DNA from: Nitrososphaerota archaeon
GTDB taxonomy: Archaea; Thermoproteota; Nitrososphaeria; Nitrososphaerales; Nitrosopumilaceae
Direction of reading: 5' to 3'
Assembly (NCBI GenBank): GCA_022564385.1
Contig: JADFLN010000009.1
Span: 1-26,627 of the forward strand
Length of the DNA stretch: 26,627 nucleotides
Shown: one piece after another, positions 1-7,531 of the stretch
Position numbering within the stretch: position 1 is the stretch's first letter
How the letters are laid out: every line of letters begins with the position of its first letter
Notes under the pieces: model-generated
Told to the model about the DNA's origin: nothing
The model's input: only the letters and a program-made list of their open reading frames with translations
Database searches by the model: none
Translations under genes and position numbers: made by a program

Positions 1-1
1 A

Positions 2-430
2 ATTGAGGACGGCGTATGGAATTATCTTAAAAAAATTCAAAAAATGGGGGGCTCTGTAAAGGCAATAGAGAAAGGATTCTTTCAATCAGAAATCCATCAA
101 AATGCTTATCGTCTAAAGAAAGAGATTGATGCTGATGAGAGAATTCTTGTCGGTGTAAACAAGTATTCTGAAAAAGAAGAACAGCCCGAATTACTTAGGA
201 TTGGTGGGGACATTGAAATTCAACAAAGGAAAGCGCTCAAAAAATTACGTGAATCTAGAGATAAAAAGAAATTGGGAAAAGCACTTTCTGCAATGAAAAG
301 TGCAGCAGATACAAATGAAAATCTTATGCCTTACATCGTTACATCTGTAAGGGCGTTTGCTACAACTGGAGAAATTAGCAACACTCTCAGAGAAGTATTT
401 GGTGAATACCGTCCCAAGGAGGTCTTTTAA
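2..430 (+). CDS. mcmA: methylmalonyl-CoA mutase, large (catalytic) subunit, 3' end only
   Basis: The C-terminal 142 residues of the B12-dependent mutase that interconverts methylmalonyl-CoA and succinyl-CoA. The open frame runs off the left edge (it reads IEDGVWNYLKKIQK before the first internal Met at base 44), so the gene starts outside the window. Family-typical tail motifs are visible: GGSVKAIEKGFFQSEI, the RILVGVNKY segment, then LMPYIVTSVRAFATTGEI and the terminal LREVFGEYR. The protein stops without a B12-binding domain, as in archaea where that domain is a separate small subunit. In ammonia-oxidising archaea this enzyme serves the 3-hydroxypropionate/4-hydroxybutyrate cycle. The matching epimerase lies 3.2 kb downstream on the same strand, and the DNA of this gene's last codons recurs twice on the way there. 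Confidence 0.93.
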   Translation: MEDGVWNYLKKIQKMGGSVKAIEKGFFQSEIHQNAYRLKKEIDADERILVGVNKYSEKEEQPELLRIGGDIEIQQRKALKKLRESRDKKKLGKALSAMKSAADTNENLMPYIVTSVRAFATTGEISNTLREVFGEYRPKEVF

Positions 431-461
431 TTAGACTCTTTTTGGTTTTTGTTTTAATTGT
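419..461 (+). repeat. mcmA-tail repeat, copy 1
   Basis: Begins with GAGGTCTTTTAATTA, which encodes the last residues EVF and the stop of mcmA, and continues into a T-rich stretch ending TTTTAATTGTA. A near-identical copy lies at 2504-2547, and the core GAGGTCTTTTA occurs again at 3602-3612 directly before mce. The T-rich half (about 437-456) could also act as the mcmA terminator. Confidence 0.75.
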
Positions 462-563
462 ATATTCTAATCTCTTATTGTGATAAGTATTGACAACAAT
501 ATTTTTTTAAATTGGTGGTTTTTTATCCTTTTTTAGATAATTTCATCATTTTGATATTTAATT

Positions 564-983
564 TTAGCACTTGTTATTTTGAATCTTCTTTAACATTGAC
601 TTTTTAACCAGAATTGGAATGTTGTAAAATGTTGCTAAGGCTATTGCATCTGACGCTCTAAAGTTTCTAAACATCATATCCTTTTTACCAGTAAAATACA
701 GATTTGCTCTAAAAATACCTCCGCTTTCATAGATTTTGACTTTAACTAAAAGTAGTTCATTTTCCTCACAAATTTGTTCAACTAGACGATATATTGTAGG
801 TGGATCCTCCCGTTTCCCATCTAAAAAATCAGAAATAAATCTTGCAACTTCAGATGAAAAACCAGACATTAGAAATTCAACCGTCTCATCTTTTAATACG
901 ACTGCACCTGTAAGAGGATCAATTATTCCAATTTGATCTATCTTAACTGTCTCATAATCTTGGTCAACGTCATTAATTTTCAT
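564..983 (-). CDS. DUF151 / bifunctional-nuclease-domain protein
   Basis: A 139-residue protein of the DUF151 family (PF02577), sometimes called bifunctional nuclease. The diagnostic C-terminal block is present: RNFRASDAIALATFYNIPIL (about residues 106-125), preceded by a strand that ends in FTGKKD. The N-terminal half (DPLTGAVVLKDETVEFLMSG) is the expected beta-rich segment. The biochemical role in archaea is not settled. The ATG start overlaps the stop codon of a 24-codon upstream reading frame (TAATG), which suggests translational coupling. It is divergent from the CBS-domain gene at 1165 and convergent with mcmA across a 133-bp T-rich gap. Family call is good; function unknown. Confidence 0.8.
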   Translation of the reverse strand: MKINDVDQDYETVKIDQIGIIDPLTGAVVLKDETVEFLMSGFSSEVARFISDFLDGKREDPPTIYRLVEQICEENELLLVKVKIYESGGIFRANLYFTGKKDMMFRNFRASDAIALATFYNIPILVKKSMLKKIQNNKC

Positions 984-1057
984 TACTCTACCATCACTTC
1001 TTGAGGTATTGACATATCATTCATTTTCATTATACAATTTTTGTCATAGACACACAT
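983..1057 (-). CDS. possible 24-residue small ORF coupled to the DUF151 gene
   Basis: Reading on the minus strand, an ATG at 1057 opens a 24-codon frame (begins MCVYDKNC, ends PQEVMVE) whose TAA stop shares its last base with the ATG of the DUF151 gene (TAATG). It has two cysteines in a C-x5-C spacing. There is an AT-rich TATA-like stretch at about 1085-1092, 31 nt upstream. It could be a leader peptide, a real small protein or chance. I do not recognise it. Confidence 0.35.
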   Translation of the reverse strand: MCVYDKNCIMKMNDMSIPQEVMVE

Positions 1058-1164
1058 AAGATAAAGATACAAATATCAAATTTGAAAATATAGAATCAGT
1101 TTTAATAAAAAGACCAGATAATAATGACTATGAATAAAATTGAATTAATTGAAGGATTAAAGTA

Positions 1165-2331
1165 ATGATTACTGATACAATTTATGAGCACCTAAGAGAT
1201 ATACAGTCTGCCAAAATAAGACCTCTAATTTCCAAGGTAACTACTATTGAACCATCAGACACACTTTCAAAGGTTATTGCTAAAATCTTAAAAAATAATG
1301 CATATGATGTTTTTTATCTTCATGGAAAATCAATTCTTTCAACTAACATTAGAACACTCCTAAACGCCAAAAACATTACAGCAATGAAGGTAGAACCATT
1401 CCTTTATCCCATTCCCCATTTAACCCCTAATGATTCAATTCAAAGAACTGCAAATATTATTGCTCATTATAGAATTCGTGAAGTACCTGTAGTTCAAAAA
1501 AATAAGATCATTGGAGTGGTTACTGCAAAACGAATCTTGAAGCTTCTTTCAACTAAAGACAATAAATGGATTAAAGCCAATTTGATTTACACTCAAAACC
1601 CAATAATAGTTTCTGCAGAAGATTCTCTTAGCAATGCTAGGAGAATTATGACTTCAAAAAAATTGGATCATCTACCTGTGATGAACAAAGGAAAAATCAA
1701 ACAAGTTCTTACATCTGCACATATTCTAGAATATGTTTTACCGCGAGAAAGCCAAGGAAGAAAATCAAGAGGGATTCGAACCCTTCACAAGCTAGAATCT
1801 AAGGTTGGAAATATTGGAAGCACACGAATTCCTCAATGCACTCCTTATGATGATCTCAACATGATTGTAAACTCTATGCTAAGAACAGACACTTCATGTT
1901 GTTTAGTTAATCTCGGAGGCAATCTTCAAGGAATCATTACATTTAGAGATATTCTTGGACTGTTAGCATCAAAAATAGAAACACCAATTCCATTGTACAT
2001 AGTTGGATTACCCGAAGATCAGAAAAATGTTAATCTTATTACCAAAAAATTTGAGAACACTCTCAAAAGATTACAAAAAGTATATTCAGAAATTCATGAA
2101 GCTAGAGTTTCAATCAAACAACAAAGAACCGGAGGTAAAAAAGAAGGAAAGTATGAAGTATCTATAATGATTATAACTCCTCACCATGCTCCTTTAATCC
2201 ATAATTCAGTTGGATTTGATCTAAGTGAAGTTTTAGAGGAATTAAGCCAAAAATTACTAAAGACATTATCTAAACGTGCTAAAAGACGTTCTAAAACAAG
2301 TATTAGAAAAATTGGATTGCCCATATTCTAG
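1165..2331 (+). CDS. four-CBS-domain protein with C-terminal HPF/S30AE-like domain
   Basis: A 388-residue protein. Residues about 15-270 form four CBS repeats, each with the usual core: VTTIEPSDTLSKVI, HLTPNDSIQRTANII with IREVPVVQKNKIIGVVT, PIIVSAEDSLSNARRIM with LDHLPVMNKGKIKQVLT, and a more diverged fourth (PYDDLNMIVNSM, LQGIITFRDIL). CBS pairs usually bind AMP, ATP or related adenosyl ligands. Residues about 274-375 do not look like CBS: the pattern strand (IPLYIVGLP), helix (KKFENTLKRLQKVY), strands (HEARVSIKQ, KYEVSIMIITP, then a short one), helix (VLEELSQKLLKTLSKRAKRR) matches the beta-alpha-beta-beta-beta-alpha order of the ribosome hibernation factor HPF/S30AE. The tail is very basic. 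I infer a nucleotide-sensing, ribosome-binding protein; the HPF assignment rests on pattern reading only. Confidence 0.75.
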   Translation: MITDTIYEHLRDIQSAKIRPLISKVTTIEPSDTLSKVIAKILKNNAYDVFYLHGKSILSTNIRTLLNAKNITAMKVEPFLYPIPHLTPNDSIQRTANIIAHYRIREVPVVQKNKIIGVVTAKRILKLLSTKDNKWIKANLIYTQNPIIVSAEDSLSNARRIMTSKKLDHLPVMNKGKIKQVLTSAHILEYVLPRESQGRKSRGIRTLHKLESKVGNIGSTRIPQCTPYDDLNMIVNSMLRTDTSCCLVNLGGNLQGIITFRDILGLLASKIETPIPLYIVGLPEDQKNVNLITKKFENTLKRLQKVYSEIHEARVSIKQQRTGGKKEGKYEVSIMIITPHHAPLIHNSVGFDLSEVLEELSQKLLKTLSKRAKRRSKTSIRKIGLPIF

Positions 2332-2430
2332 TTATGAAAATTGGTAAATTTTTAAGAACAAGGTACTTTTTGTAGGTGTTTTCATGCGTAACTAATATTC
2401 AGTTAACATTCAATTTGCTGGTTGAATCGA

Positions 2431-2547
2431 TATGGAATTAAATCTCAAATAATTTATCTAGAGTACGTTGGATGAAATAAAACCAATTAATATTGTATAT
2501 GATGAGGTCTTTTAATTACACTCTTTTTTGATTTTATTTTAATTGTA
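2431..2547 (+). repeat. mosaic direct repeat, copy 2
   Basis: Two halves. Bases 2431-2515 resemble 3531-3613, the leader of mce: both read ATGGA-TT-AATC-CAAATAATTT, then TTGGAT-AAATAAAAC, then TTAATA-TGTA, then GATGAGGTC or GGTGAGGTC. Bases 2504-2547 resemble 419-461, the end of mcmA and its T-rich trailer. The copy therefore joins an mce-leader-like half to an mcmA-trailer-like half. Frame GAG GTC TTT TAA still spells the mcmA C-terminus. Confidence 0.7.
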
Positions 2548-2650
2548 CACTGAACTAAAACAACAAGATTCTTTGAAATGATCCACTTTGTTTCCCAAAA
2601 CTGGTTCTAGTCTCTAAAGATTAATGATTGTTTGAAAATTAGCAATAGGG

Positions 2651-2658
2651 TATAAATC
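2651..2658 (+). promoter_or_regulatory. TATA box of the secreted-protein gene
   Basis: TATAAATC centred 26.5 nt before the ATG at 2681, the spacing expected for a leaderless archaeal transcript. Confidence 0.6.
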
Positions 2659-2680
2659 AAATCATTTTGAGAAAAAGAAA

Positions 2681-3541
2681 ATGAAAAAGATCTATTATGG
2701 AATTTTACCTGCTGTTGCTTTTTTGTTAATTTTAACTAATGCATTTTATGGTCATACTCTGTTTGTTTCAGCTTCAGAACAGGTGGTAAACAAGTATGAC
2801 GTGTATATCCATTTGCAACCTGAATGGGATGTTTATCAAAAGAACATACTTTTTGAGATAACAAATGCTTGGTATAACACAGACTCTGCTCGATCAAAAT
2901 TTGAAAAGAATGTGGATAATCACACTTTTAATGAATTACAATACATTGGAGATAAATCGTATGTGGAACTAAATCCTTGGGATTGTCAAGGAACATGGCA
3001 ACCCATATTGTATAAAAGTGCTATAGATAAACTTCGTAACGAGATTGAATTATTTCAAGGAAAACAACTAATTTCTGATTCAATGATTCCCACGTATCCT
3101 AATATTGAAAACAAATCATATGGTAAAGATGAACAAGAATTAAAAATTAAACATGGTTTTTCTCAATTCATTCCAATATGTACATCAAAAGAAAATACTT
3201 CATATGATTATAGTGTAAAAATTAATAGTAACAATGTGGGATTTGATGTCTACTTTGTTTCATCTAAAGTACAACAAAATAACTTTCATGATTCCAAAAA
3301 TAATTTTAAGTTTTATACAGCAGATGGTTGTTATGCTAAAAATAAAAAGAGTTTTAGTGGAACCTGTGATAATGTGGGGAAAACCAGTGGATTATTAATC
3401 ATAATTCCTGATGAACTAGATAGGCCACTAACCAATATTTCTGTTGGATTGAAAGAAATTAAAAATCAGATTTTTAATAATTTACACCTATCTGAGCCTT
3501 ATTTTATCCTCAAAATGGTGTGTGCATCCACATGGAGTTGA
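2681..3541 (+). CDS. secreted or membrane-anchored protein of unknown function
   Basis: A 286-residue protein with a clear N-terminal signal or anchor: MKK followed by a hydrophobic run (residues about 5-21) and a second apolar stretch ending in VSAS near residue 32, so cleavage after SAS or retention as an anchor are both possible. The mature part has five cysteines (in WDCQG, PICTS, DGCYA, GTCDN, MVCAS) and at least four N-x-S/T sequons, which fits an extracytoplasmic protein. I recognise no family. It has its own TATA box and leaderless start. The gene is flanked by direct repeats (2431-2547 and 3531-3613), and its last codons (ATGGAGTTGA) lie inside the right copy, so the present C-terminus may have been set by the rearrangement. 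Confidence 0.75.
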   Translation: MKKIYYGILPAVAFLLILTNAFYGHTLFVSASEQVVNKYDVYIHLQPEWDVYQKNILFEITNAWYNTDSARSKFEKNVDNHTFNELQYIGDKSYVELNPWDCQGTWQPILYKSAIDKLRNEIELFQGKQLISDSMIPTYPNIENKSYGKDEQELKIKHGFSQFIPICTSKENTSYDYSVKINSNNVGFDVYFVSSKVQQNNFHDSKNNFKFYTADGCYAKNKKSFSGTCDNVGKTSGLLIIIPDELDRPLTNISVGLKEIKNQIFNNLHLSEPYFILKMVCASTWS

Positions 3542-3613
3542 ATCCCAAATAATTTCTCAAATACTTGGATAAAATAAAACTCCTTAATACTGTAAATTGG
3601 TGAGGTCTTTTAG
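3531..3613 (+). repeat. direct repeat copy 3, containing the mce ribosome binding site
   Basis: Matches 2431-2515 with small gaps. It ends GGTGAGGTCTTTTAG, immediately before the ATG of mce. GGTGAGGT is complementary to the archaeal 16S 3' end and sits about 7 nt before the ATG, so it probably works as the Shine-Dalgarno site. In frame, GAG GTC TTT TAG also reads EVF-stop, the same as the end of mcmA. Confidence 0.7.
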
Positions 3614-4012
3614 ATGAAAATTGATCATATAGCAATTGCAGTAAATGATGTAGAAGAATCAGCTAAGATTTACCAACAAGCATTAGGTGTTGATAGTGTT
3701 GAATTTGAAACCATTGAAACAGAAGGTGTCAAAGTAGCAATTATTCATCTCGAAAATGGCAGAATTGAATTAATGCAACCAACAAATGATTCTAGTCCAA
3801 TTAAAAAATTCCTAGATAAAAAAGGACAAGGTCTACATCACTTAGCATTAGAGACAGATAACATTGAAGGCGAAGTAGAAAGAATGGAGGGATGTGGGAT
3901 TCAATTTCTAGGAAAAATAAGACCTGGTTTTGCAGGAACCAAAGTTACTTTCATTCATCCAAAATCCCTTTATGGTGTATTGACAGAACTTTGTTCTCAT
4001 CCTAAAGAATAA
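3614..4012 (+). CDS. mce: methylmalonyl-CoA epimerase
   Basis: A 132-residue vicinal-oxygen-chelate protein that converts the (S) and (R) forms of methylmalonyl-CoA, delivering the isomer used by the mutase. It has the two-module beta-alpha-beta-beta-beta architecture. Likely metal ligands are His5 (IDHIAIAV), a His of the pair at 75-76 (GLHHLALE) and Glu125 (VLTELC), with Glu52 or Gln55 in IELMQP as the fourth. Length is normal for the family. It belongs with mcmA in the 3-hydroxypropionate/4-hydroxybutyrate carbon fixation cycle. A Shine-Dalgarno-like GGTGAGGT precedes the ATG, unlike the leaderless starts common elsewhere in the window, which suggests that the gene was once, or still is, read from an upstream transcript. 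Confidence 0.92.
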   Translation: MKIDHIAIAVNDVEESAKIYQQALGVDSVEFETIETEGVKVAIIHLENGRIELMQPTNDSSPIKKFLDKKGQGLHHLALETDNIEGEVERMEGCGIQFLGKIRPGFAGTKVTFIHPKSLYGVLTELCSHPKE

Positions 4013-4024
4013 ACTCTAGAATAC

Positions 4025-4031
4025 TATAAAT
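4025..4031 (+). promoter_or_regulatory. TATA box of the small Fe-S gene
   Basis: TATAAAT centred 27 nt before the ATG at 4055, predicting a leaderless mRNA. Confidence 0.6.
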
Positions 4032-4054
4032 CACTGAATTTAGAATTAATAATT

Positions 4055-4234
4055 ATGAATGTAACTTGGGACGAAAATATTTGTATCCATTCAGCTAAAT
4101 GCATCAAGAATCTTCCCTCAGTATTTACAAAACAAGACGGGAAATTTATTATCATACAAGATGGAGCACCTGAAGACCAAATTAGAAAAGTTGTAAAGGA
4201 ATGTCCATCTGCTGCTCTAAAGATTGAAGAATAA
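4055..4234 (+). CDS. small divergent 4Fe-4S protein (Fer4_19/YjdI-like)
   Basis: A 59-residue frame too short for many gene callers. It reads MNVTWDENICIHSAKC, then LPSVF, and ends VKECPSAALKIEE. This matches the Fer4_19 (PF06902) single-cluster ferredoxin pattern: C-x-H-x3-C near the start, an L-P-x-V-F segment and a C-terminal C-P-S-x-A-L. Cysteines are at 10, 16 and 50, with His12. It probably binds one iron-sulfur cluster and carries electrons for an unknown partner. It has its own TATA box, follows mce by 42 nt, and its stop abuts the stop of the convergent HTH-CBS gene. Confidence comes from the motif plus promoter spacing. Confidence 0.8.
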   Translation: MNVTWDENICIHSAKCIKNLPSVFTKQDGKFIIIQDGAPEDQIRKVVKECPSAALKIEE

Positions 4235-4792
4235 TTATTCCATCATTTTCAAAGTATCAGAAGCTGTAATTATTCCTACAATCTTTGCTTTCTTTGAAAC
4301 TAGAATACACTTTGAGTATCTAATTAATGGTACGAGGGCATTTGCCGGGGTATCATAATCTACTATTGGTGGAATGGGATCCATTGTGTCTGCCAGTTTA
4401 GCTTTTTTCAATTCTAATTCTCCTACATCTGCCAAGTGTCTTACAATTCCATCTTCAGATATTACACCTACTATCTCTGAATTATTAAAAACAGGAATCT
4501 GACTAATTGATAATTGATGCATCTTTTTGATTGCATCATGAAGTGTATTTGTCGGTTTTAGTTTTACAATGTCCTTACTACAAAAATCTCCTGCAATGTA
4601 TGGTGATGACTCTCCTTCTAACTTTGCAAGATTCTCAAAAATTTTTTTTGCTGTTTCATAGCTTGGCTGACTTCTCCCTGATTCTATTTGGTTAATCATT
4701 GAAGTACTAACACCTGTTAAAATGGCAAGTTTTTTCTGAGTAATGCCTATCTTTAGTCTTATCTGCTTGATGGAATCTATTCTGGGTAACAA
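4235..4792 (-). CDS. HTH (XRE-type) transcriptional regulator with CBS pair
   Basis: A 185-residue predicted regulator of the COG3620 type. Residues about 6-58 form an XRE helix-turn-helix (IGITQKKLAILTGVSTSMIN, then QIESGRSQPSYETAKKI). Residues about 68-183 form two CBS motifs (VKLKPTNTLHDAIKKM with ISQIPVFNNSEIVGVIS, and PIVDYDTPANALVPLI with AKIVGIITASDTL), which usually sense adenine nucleotides. The start is TTG at 4792; no ATG is available before the HTH. A TTTTAAAA box at 4818-4825, 29 nt upstream, gives it a promoter inside the 37-nt gap behind ppdK. It lies directly downstream of ppdK on the same strand, so control of that energy-dependent enzyme is a reasonable guess, but nothing in the sequence proves it. 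Confidence 0.85.
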   Translation of the reverse strand: MLPRIDSIKQIRLKIGITQKKLAILTGVSTSMINQIESGRSQPSYETAKKIFENLAKLEGESSPYIAGDFCSKDIVKLKPTNTLHDAIKKMHQLSISQIPVFNNSEIVGVISEDGIVRHLADVGELELKKAKLADTMDPIPPIVDYDTPANALVPLIRYSKCILVSKKAKIVGIITASDTLKMME

Positions 4793-4829
4793 TTAGTTTA
4801 GAGAAAGACCTGTTCGGTTTTAAAATGTA

Positions 4830-7499
4830 TTATTTTTTCTTTGATCTTGTCTTTTTTGGTTGCTCAATTGCTGCTTGGGCTGCTGCAACAATTGCAATTG
4901 GAATTCTATGTGGTGATGCACTTACATAACTAAGGCCTTCAGCATGACAAAACTTGATAGAGTTTGGGTCTCCTCCATGCTCTCCACATATCCCAATTTC
5001 CATGTTTGGTCTCACTTTACGTCCAGCAGCAATACCCATTTTCATTAAACTACCTACACCATTCTCATCAATTGACTGGAATGGGTTTCTCTCAAGTAGT
5101 TCTTTCTCCATGTATTCTGGAAGGAATTTTCCTTCTACATCTTCTCTGCTGAAACTAAATGTGCCTTGCGTCAAGTCGTTTGTACCAAAACTAAAGAATT
5201 CAGCAGTAGTAACAAGTTCATTTGCAGTCAATGCCGCTCGTACCACTTCAATCATAGTACCAAAGTTAACTGTTAGTTTCATTTTGTGTTTAGTTTCAAT
5301 CTCTTTTTTTATAGAATCAAAAATTTTCTTGATATGATTTAGTTCCTCAATGCTACTAATTTGCGGAATCATAATTTGTGGATGTACTTTAACTTTCTTT
5401 TTCATTAATTCAACTAGTGCCTCAAAGACTGCACGAATTTGCATCTCATAAATTTCTGGATATGTGATTCCAACTCTTACTCCTCTATGCCCCATCATTG
5501 GATTAACTTCTGCAAGATCTCTTGCTCTCTTTAGAATGTTCTTTGCTTCTTTAATTTCGCTTGTGGCTTTCTTTAATTCTAATTTGCGAATCTTTTCTGC
5601 TAGTTCTTCAGGATTTGGTAAGAATTCATGTAATGGTGGATCTAGTAATCTGATTGTTACTTCATATCCTTCCATTGCCTTTAGAATTTCAATAAAGTCA
5701 CTTTTTTGTAGATGTCCTAATTTTTTTAGAACTTTGGTCCTCTCCTCTATATTTTCAGCCATTATCATATCTACAAACAAACCAATTCTATCACGTCCAT
5801 TGAACATTCTTTCTGTTCTACACAAACCAATTCCTTGGGCTCCAAACTTTCTCGCAAGTTTAGCTGCTTCTGGAGTATCTGCATTTGCTCTAATTCCTAA
5901 TGTTTTTGTTTTTTGTGCCCATTCTAAAATTTGCTCAAAGTCTTTTGTGACTTTTGGCTCTACAGTCGGAATCTCTCCAATAAAGACTGTACCTGCACTC
6001 CCGTCGATTGAAACTGTTTCTCCCTCTTTAATGGTAATTCCATTTGCAGTACATGTGTTATCCTCATAATTAATTTTTAATTCTGCGCATCCTACAATGC
6101 ATGGTTTACCCATTCCTCTTGAGACAATTGCGGCATGAGATGATTTTCCTCCTAAACTAGTCAAAATTCCTTCTGCTGAGAAGAATGCAGGAACATCTTC
6201 TGGTTTTGTTTCTTTTCGTATTAGAATGACTTTTTTACCTGCTTCACCTAGTTCTATTGCTTTTTTTACGTTAAATATCACAATTCCACTTGCAGCTCCT
6301 GGTGATGCTGCAATTCCTTTTGCTAATTGTTTATAGTTCTTAATCTTTGATTCATCCATTGTTCTATGAAGTAATGCTTCTAATTGTTGTGCAGGAATTC
6401 TTGTAAGTGCTTTATTTTTATCAATTAATTTTTCTTTTACCATGTCTACTGATGTTTTTACAAGTGCCACTGCACTCATCTTTGCAGTTCTTGTTTGTAA
6501 TAGATAGAATTTACCTTGTTCAATGGTAAATTCAATGTCTTGTGGTTCTCTGAAATGTTTCTCTAATTTTGCACATGCATCACTTAATTCTTTGTAAGAT
6601 TTTGGCATGTCTTTTTTTAATAAATTAATGTTCTTCCCTGTTCTAACTCCTGCAACAACATCTTCTCCTTGAGCATTAATTAGATATTCCCCCTCCATCT
6701 CCTTTTTTCCATTACTACCATTTCTTGTAAATACAACTCCTGTTGCACTATCATCTCCCATATTTCCAAATATCATTGTAACAACATTTACTGCAGTTCC
6801 ATTAGCAATGTCTTTAGTTATGTTATTTTTTTCACGATATACTATTGCTCTTTCCCCCATCCAGCTTTTGAAAACAGCCTCTATTGCTAATTTTAATTGT
6901 TCGTTAGGTGCATCTGGAAATTTTCTCTTCGTATGTGCTTCACATATTTTTTTATATTCTGATACAATTTTTTTTAATGATTCAACGTTTAGTTTACTGT
7001 CCTCTATTACTCCCTGTTTGACTTTTGCAGAGTCTAATACATGATCAAATTTTTCATCATTTACTCCAAATACAACTTTACCAAATAACTGAATGAATCT
7101 CCTATACGAATCCCATGAGAAGCGTGGATTTTTTGTTTGTTCAGCAAACCCTTCTACTGTTTTCTCATTTAATCCTAAATTCAAAATTGAGTCCATCATT
7201 CCTGGCATTGAGATAGCTGCACCAGAACGTACTGAAACCAATAGTGGATTTTTTGTTGAATTCCATTTTTTACCTGTCTTTTTTTCCATTTTTGCAATAT
7301 TTTTCATTACTAATGGCATAACATCTTTGGAAAGTTTTCTATTGTTATCATAATACTTGTTACAAACTTCAGTTGTAATGATAAATCCTGATGGTACTGG
7401 AAGTTTTAATCGAGTCATCTCACTCAATCCTGCTCCTTTTCCACCTAGAAGCATTCTATTTTTACTGTCTGCTTCTTCAAATGCATAAACTGGTTTCAT
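4830..7499 (-). CDS. ppdK: pyruvate, phosphate dikinase
   Basis: An 889-residue enzyme that makes phosphoenolpyruvate from pyruvate, ATP and phosphate, the entry to gluconeogenesis from fixed carbon. Domains in order: N-terminal ATP-grasp (GGKGAGLSEMTRL near residue 20, SVRSGAAISMPGMMDS, GDDSATGVVFTRN), the swivelling phosphohistidine domain with GGKSSHAAIVSRG (catalytic His455, the same number as in the Clostridium enzyme), and the C-terminal PEP-binding barrel (LCRTERMF, GHRGVRVG, SFGTNDLTQ, GICGEHGGDP with catalytic Cys838). All key residues are present and length is normal. I chose the ATG at 7499; a TTG four codons upstream is also possible. A TATA-like TTTAATAC (complement of 7530-7537) lies upstream, overlapping the end of the tpiA gene. 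Confidence 0.96.
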   Translation of the reverse strand: MKPVYAFEEADSKNRMLLGGKGAGLSEMTRLKLPVPSGFIITTEVCNKYYDNNRKLSKDVMPLVMKNIAKMEKKTGKKWNSTKNPLLVSVRSGAAISMPGMMDSILNLGLNEKTVEGFAEQTKNPRFSWDSYRRFIQLFGKVVFGVNDEKFDHVLDSAKVKQGVIEDSKLNVESLKKIVSEYKKICEAHTKRKFPDAPNEQLKLAIEAVFKSWMGERAIVYREKNNITKDIANGTAVNVVTMIFGNMGDDSATGVVFTRNGSNGKKEMEGEYLINAQGEDVVAGVRTGKNINLLKKDMPKSYKELSDACAKLEKHFREPQDIEFTIEQGKFYLLQTRTAKMSAVALVKTSVDMVKEKLIDKNKALTRIPAQQLEALLHRTMDESKIKNYKQLAKGIAASPGAASGIVIFNVKKAIELGEAGKKVILIRKETKPEDVPAFFSAEGILTSLGGKSSHAAIVSRGMGKPCIVGCAELKINYEDNTCTANGITIKEGETVSIDGSAGTVFIGEIPTVEPKVTKDFEQILEWAQKTKTLGIRANADTPEAAKLARKFGAQGIGLCRTERMFNGRDRIGLFVDMIMAENIEERTKVLKKLGHLQKSDFIEILKAMEGYEVTIRLLDPPLHEFLPNPEELAEKIRKLELKKATSEIKEAKNILKRARDLAEVNPMMGHRGVRVGITYPEIYEMQIRAVFEALVELMKKKVKVHPQIMIPQISSIEELNHIKKIFDSIKKEIETKHKMKLTVNFGTMIEVVRAALTANELVTTAEFFSFGTNDLTQGTFSFSREDVEGKFLPEYMEKELLERNPFQSIDENGVGSLMKMGIAAGRKVRPNMEIGICGEHGGDPNSIKFCHAEGLSYVSASPHRIPIAIVAAAQAAIEQPKKTRSKKK

Positions 7500-7531
7500 T
7501 TTTACAATCAAGCAATCTCAAAAAGGGGGTA

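Larger units (their letters stand above)
2332..2680. other. 349-bp gene-free region carrying a mosaic repeat
   Basis: No credible gene. Its left third (2332-2430) is AT-rich without clear structure. The middle contains the repeat annotated separately (2431-2547). The right end contains the promoter of the secreted-protein gene (TATA box at 2651). Short frames such as ATGAAAATTGG at 2335 stop within about 13 codons. Confidence 0.6.

Noticed and set aside
2335..2376. Small frame MKIGKFL... after the CBS gene, beginning like mce (ATGAAAATTG)
   Set aside because: Only about 13 codons, and the ten-base match to the mce start could be chance in AT-rich DNA.
4954..7353. Several long open frames on the plus strand opposite ppdK (for example 5464-6069, 201 codons)
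   Set aside because: They mirror the codon pattern of the real minus-strand gene, have no recognisable domain, and overlap a complete enzyme with all motifs.
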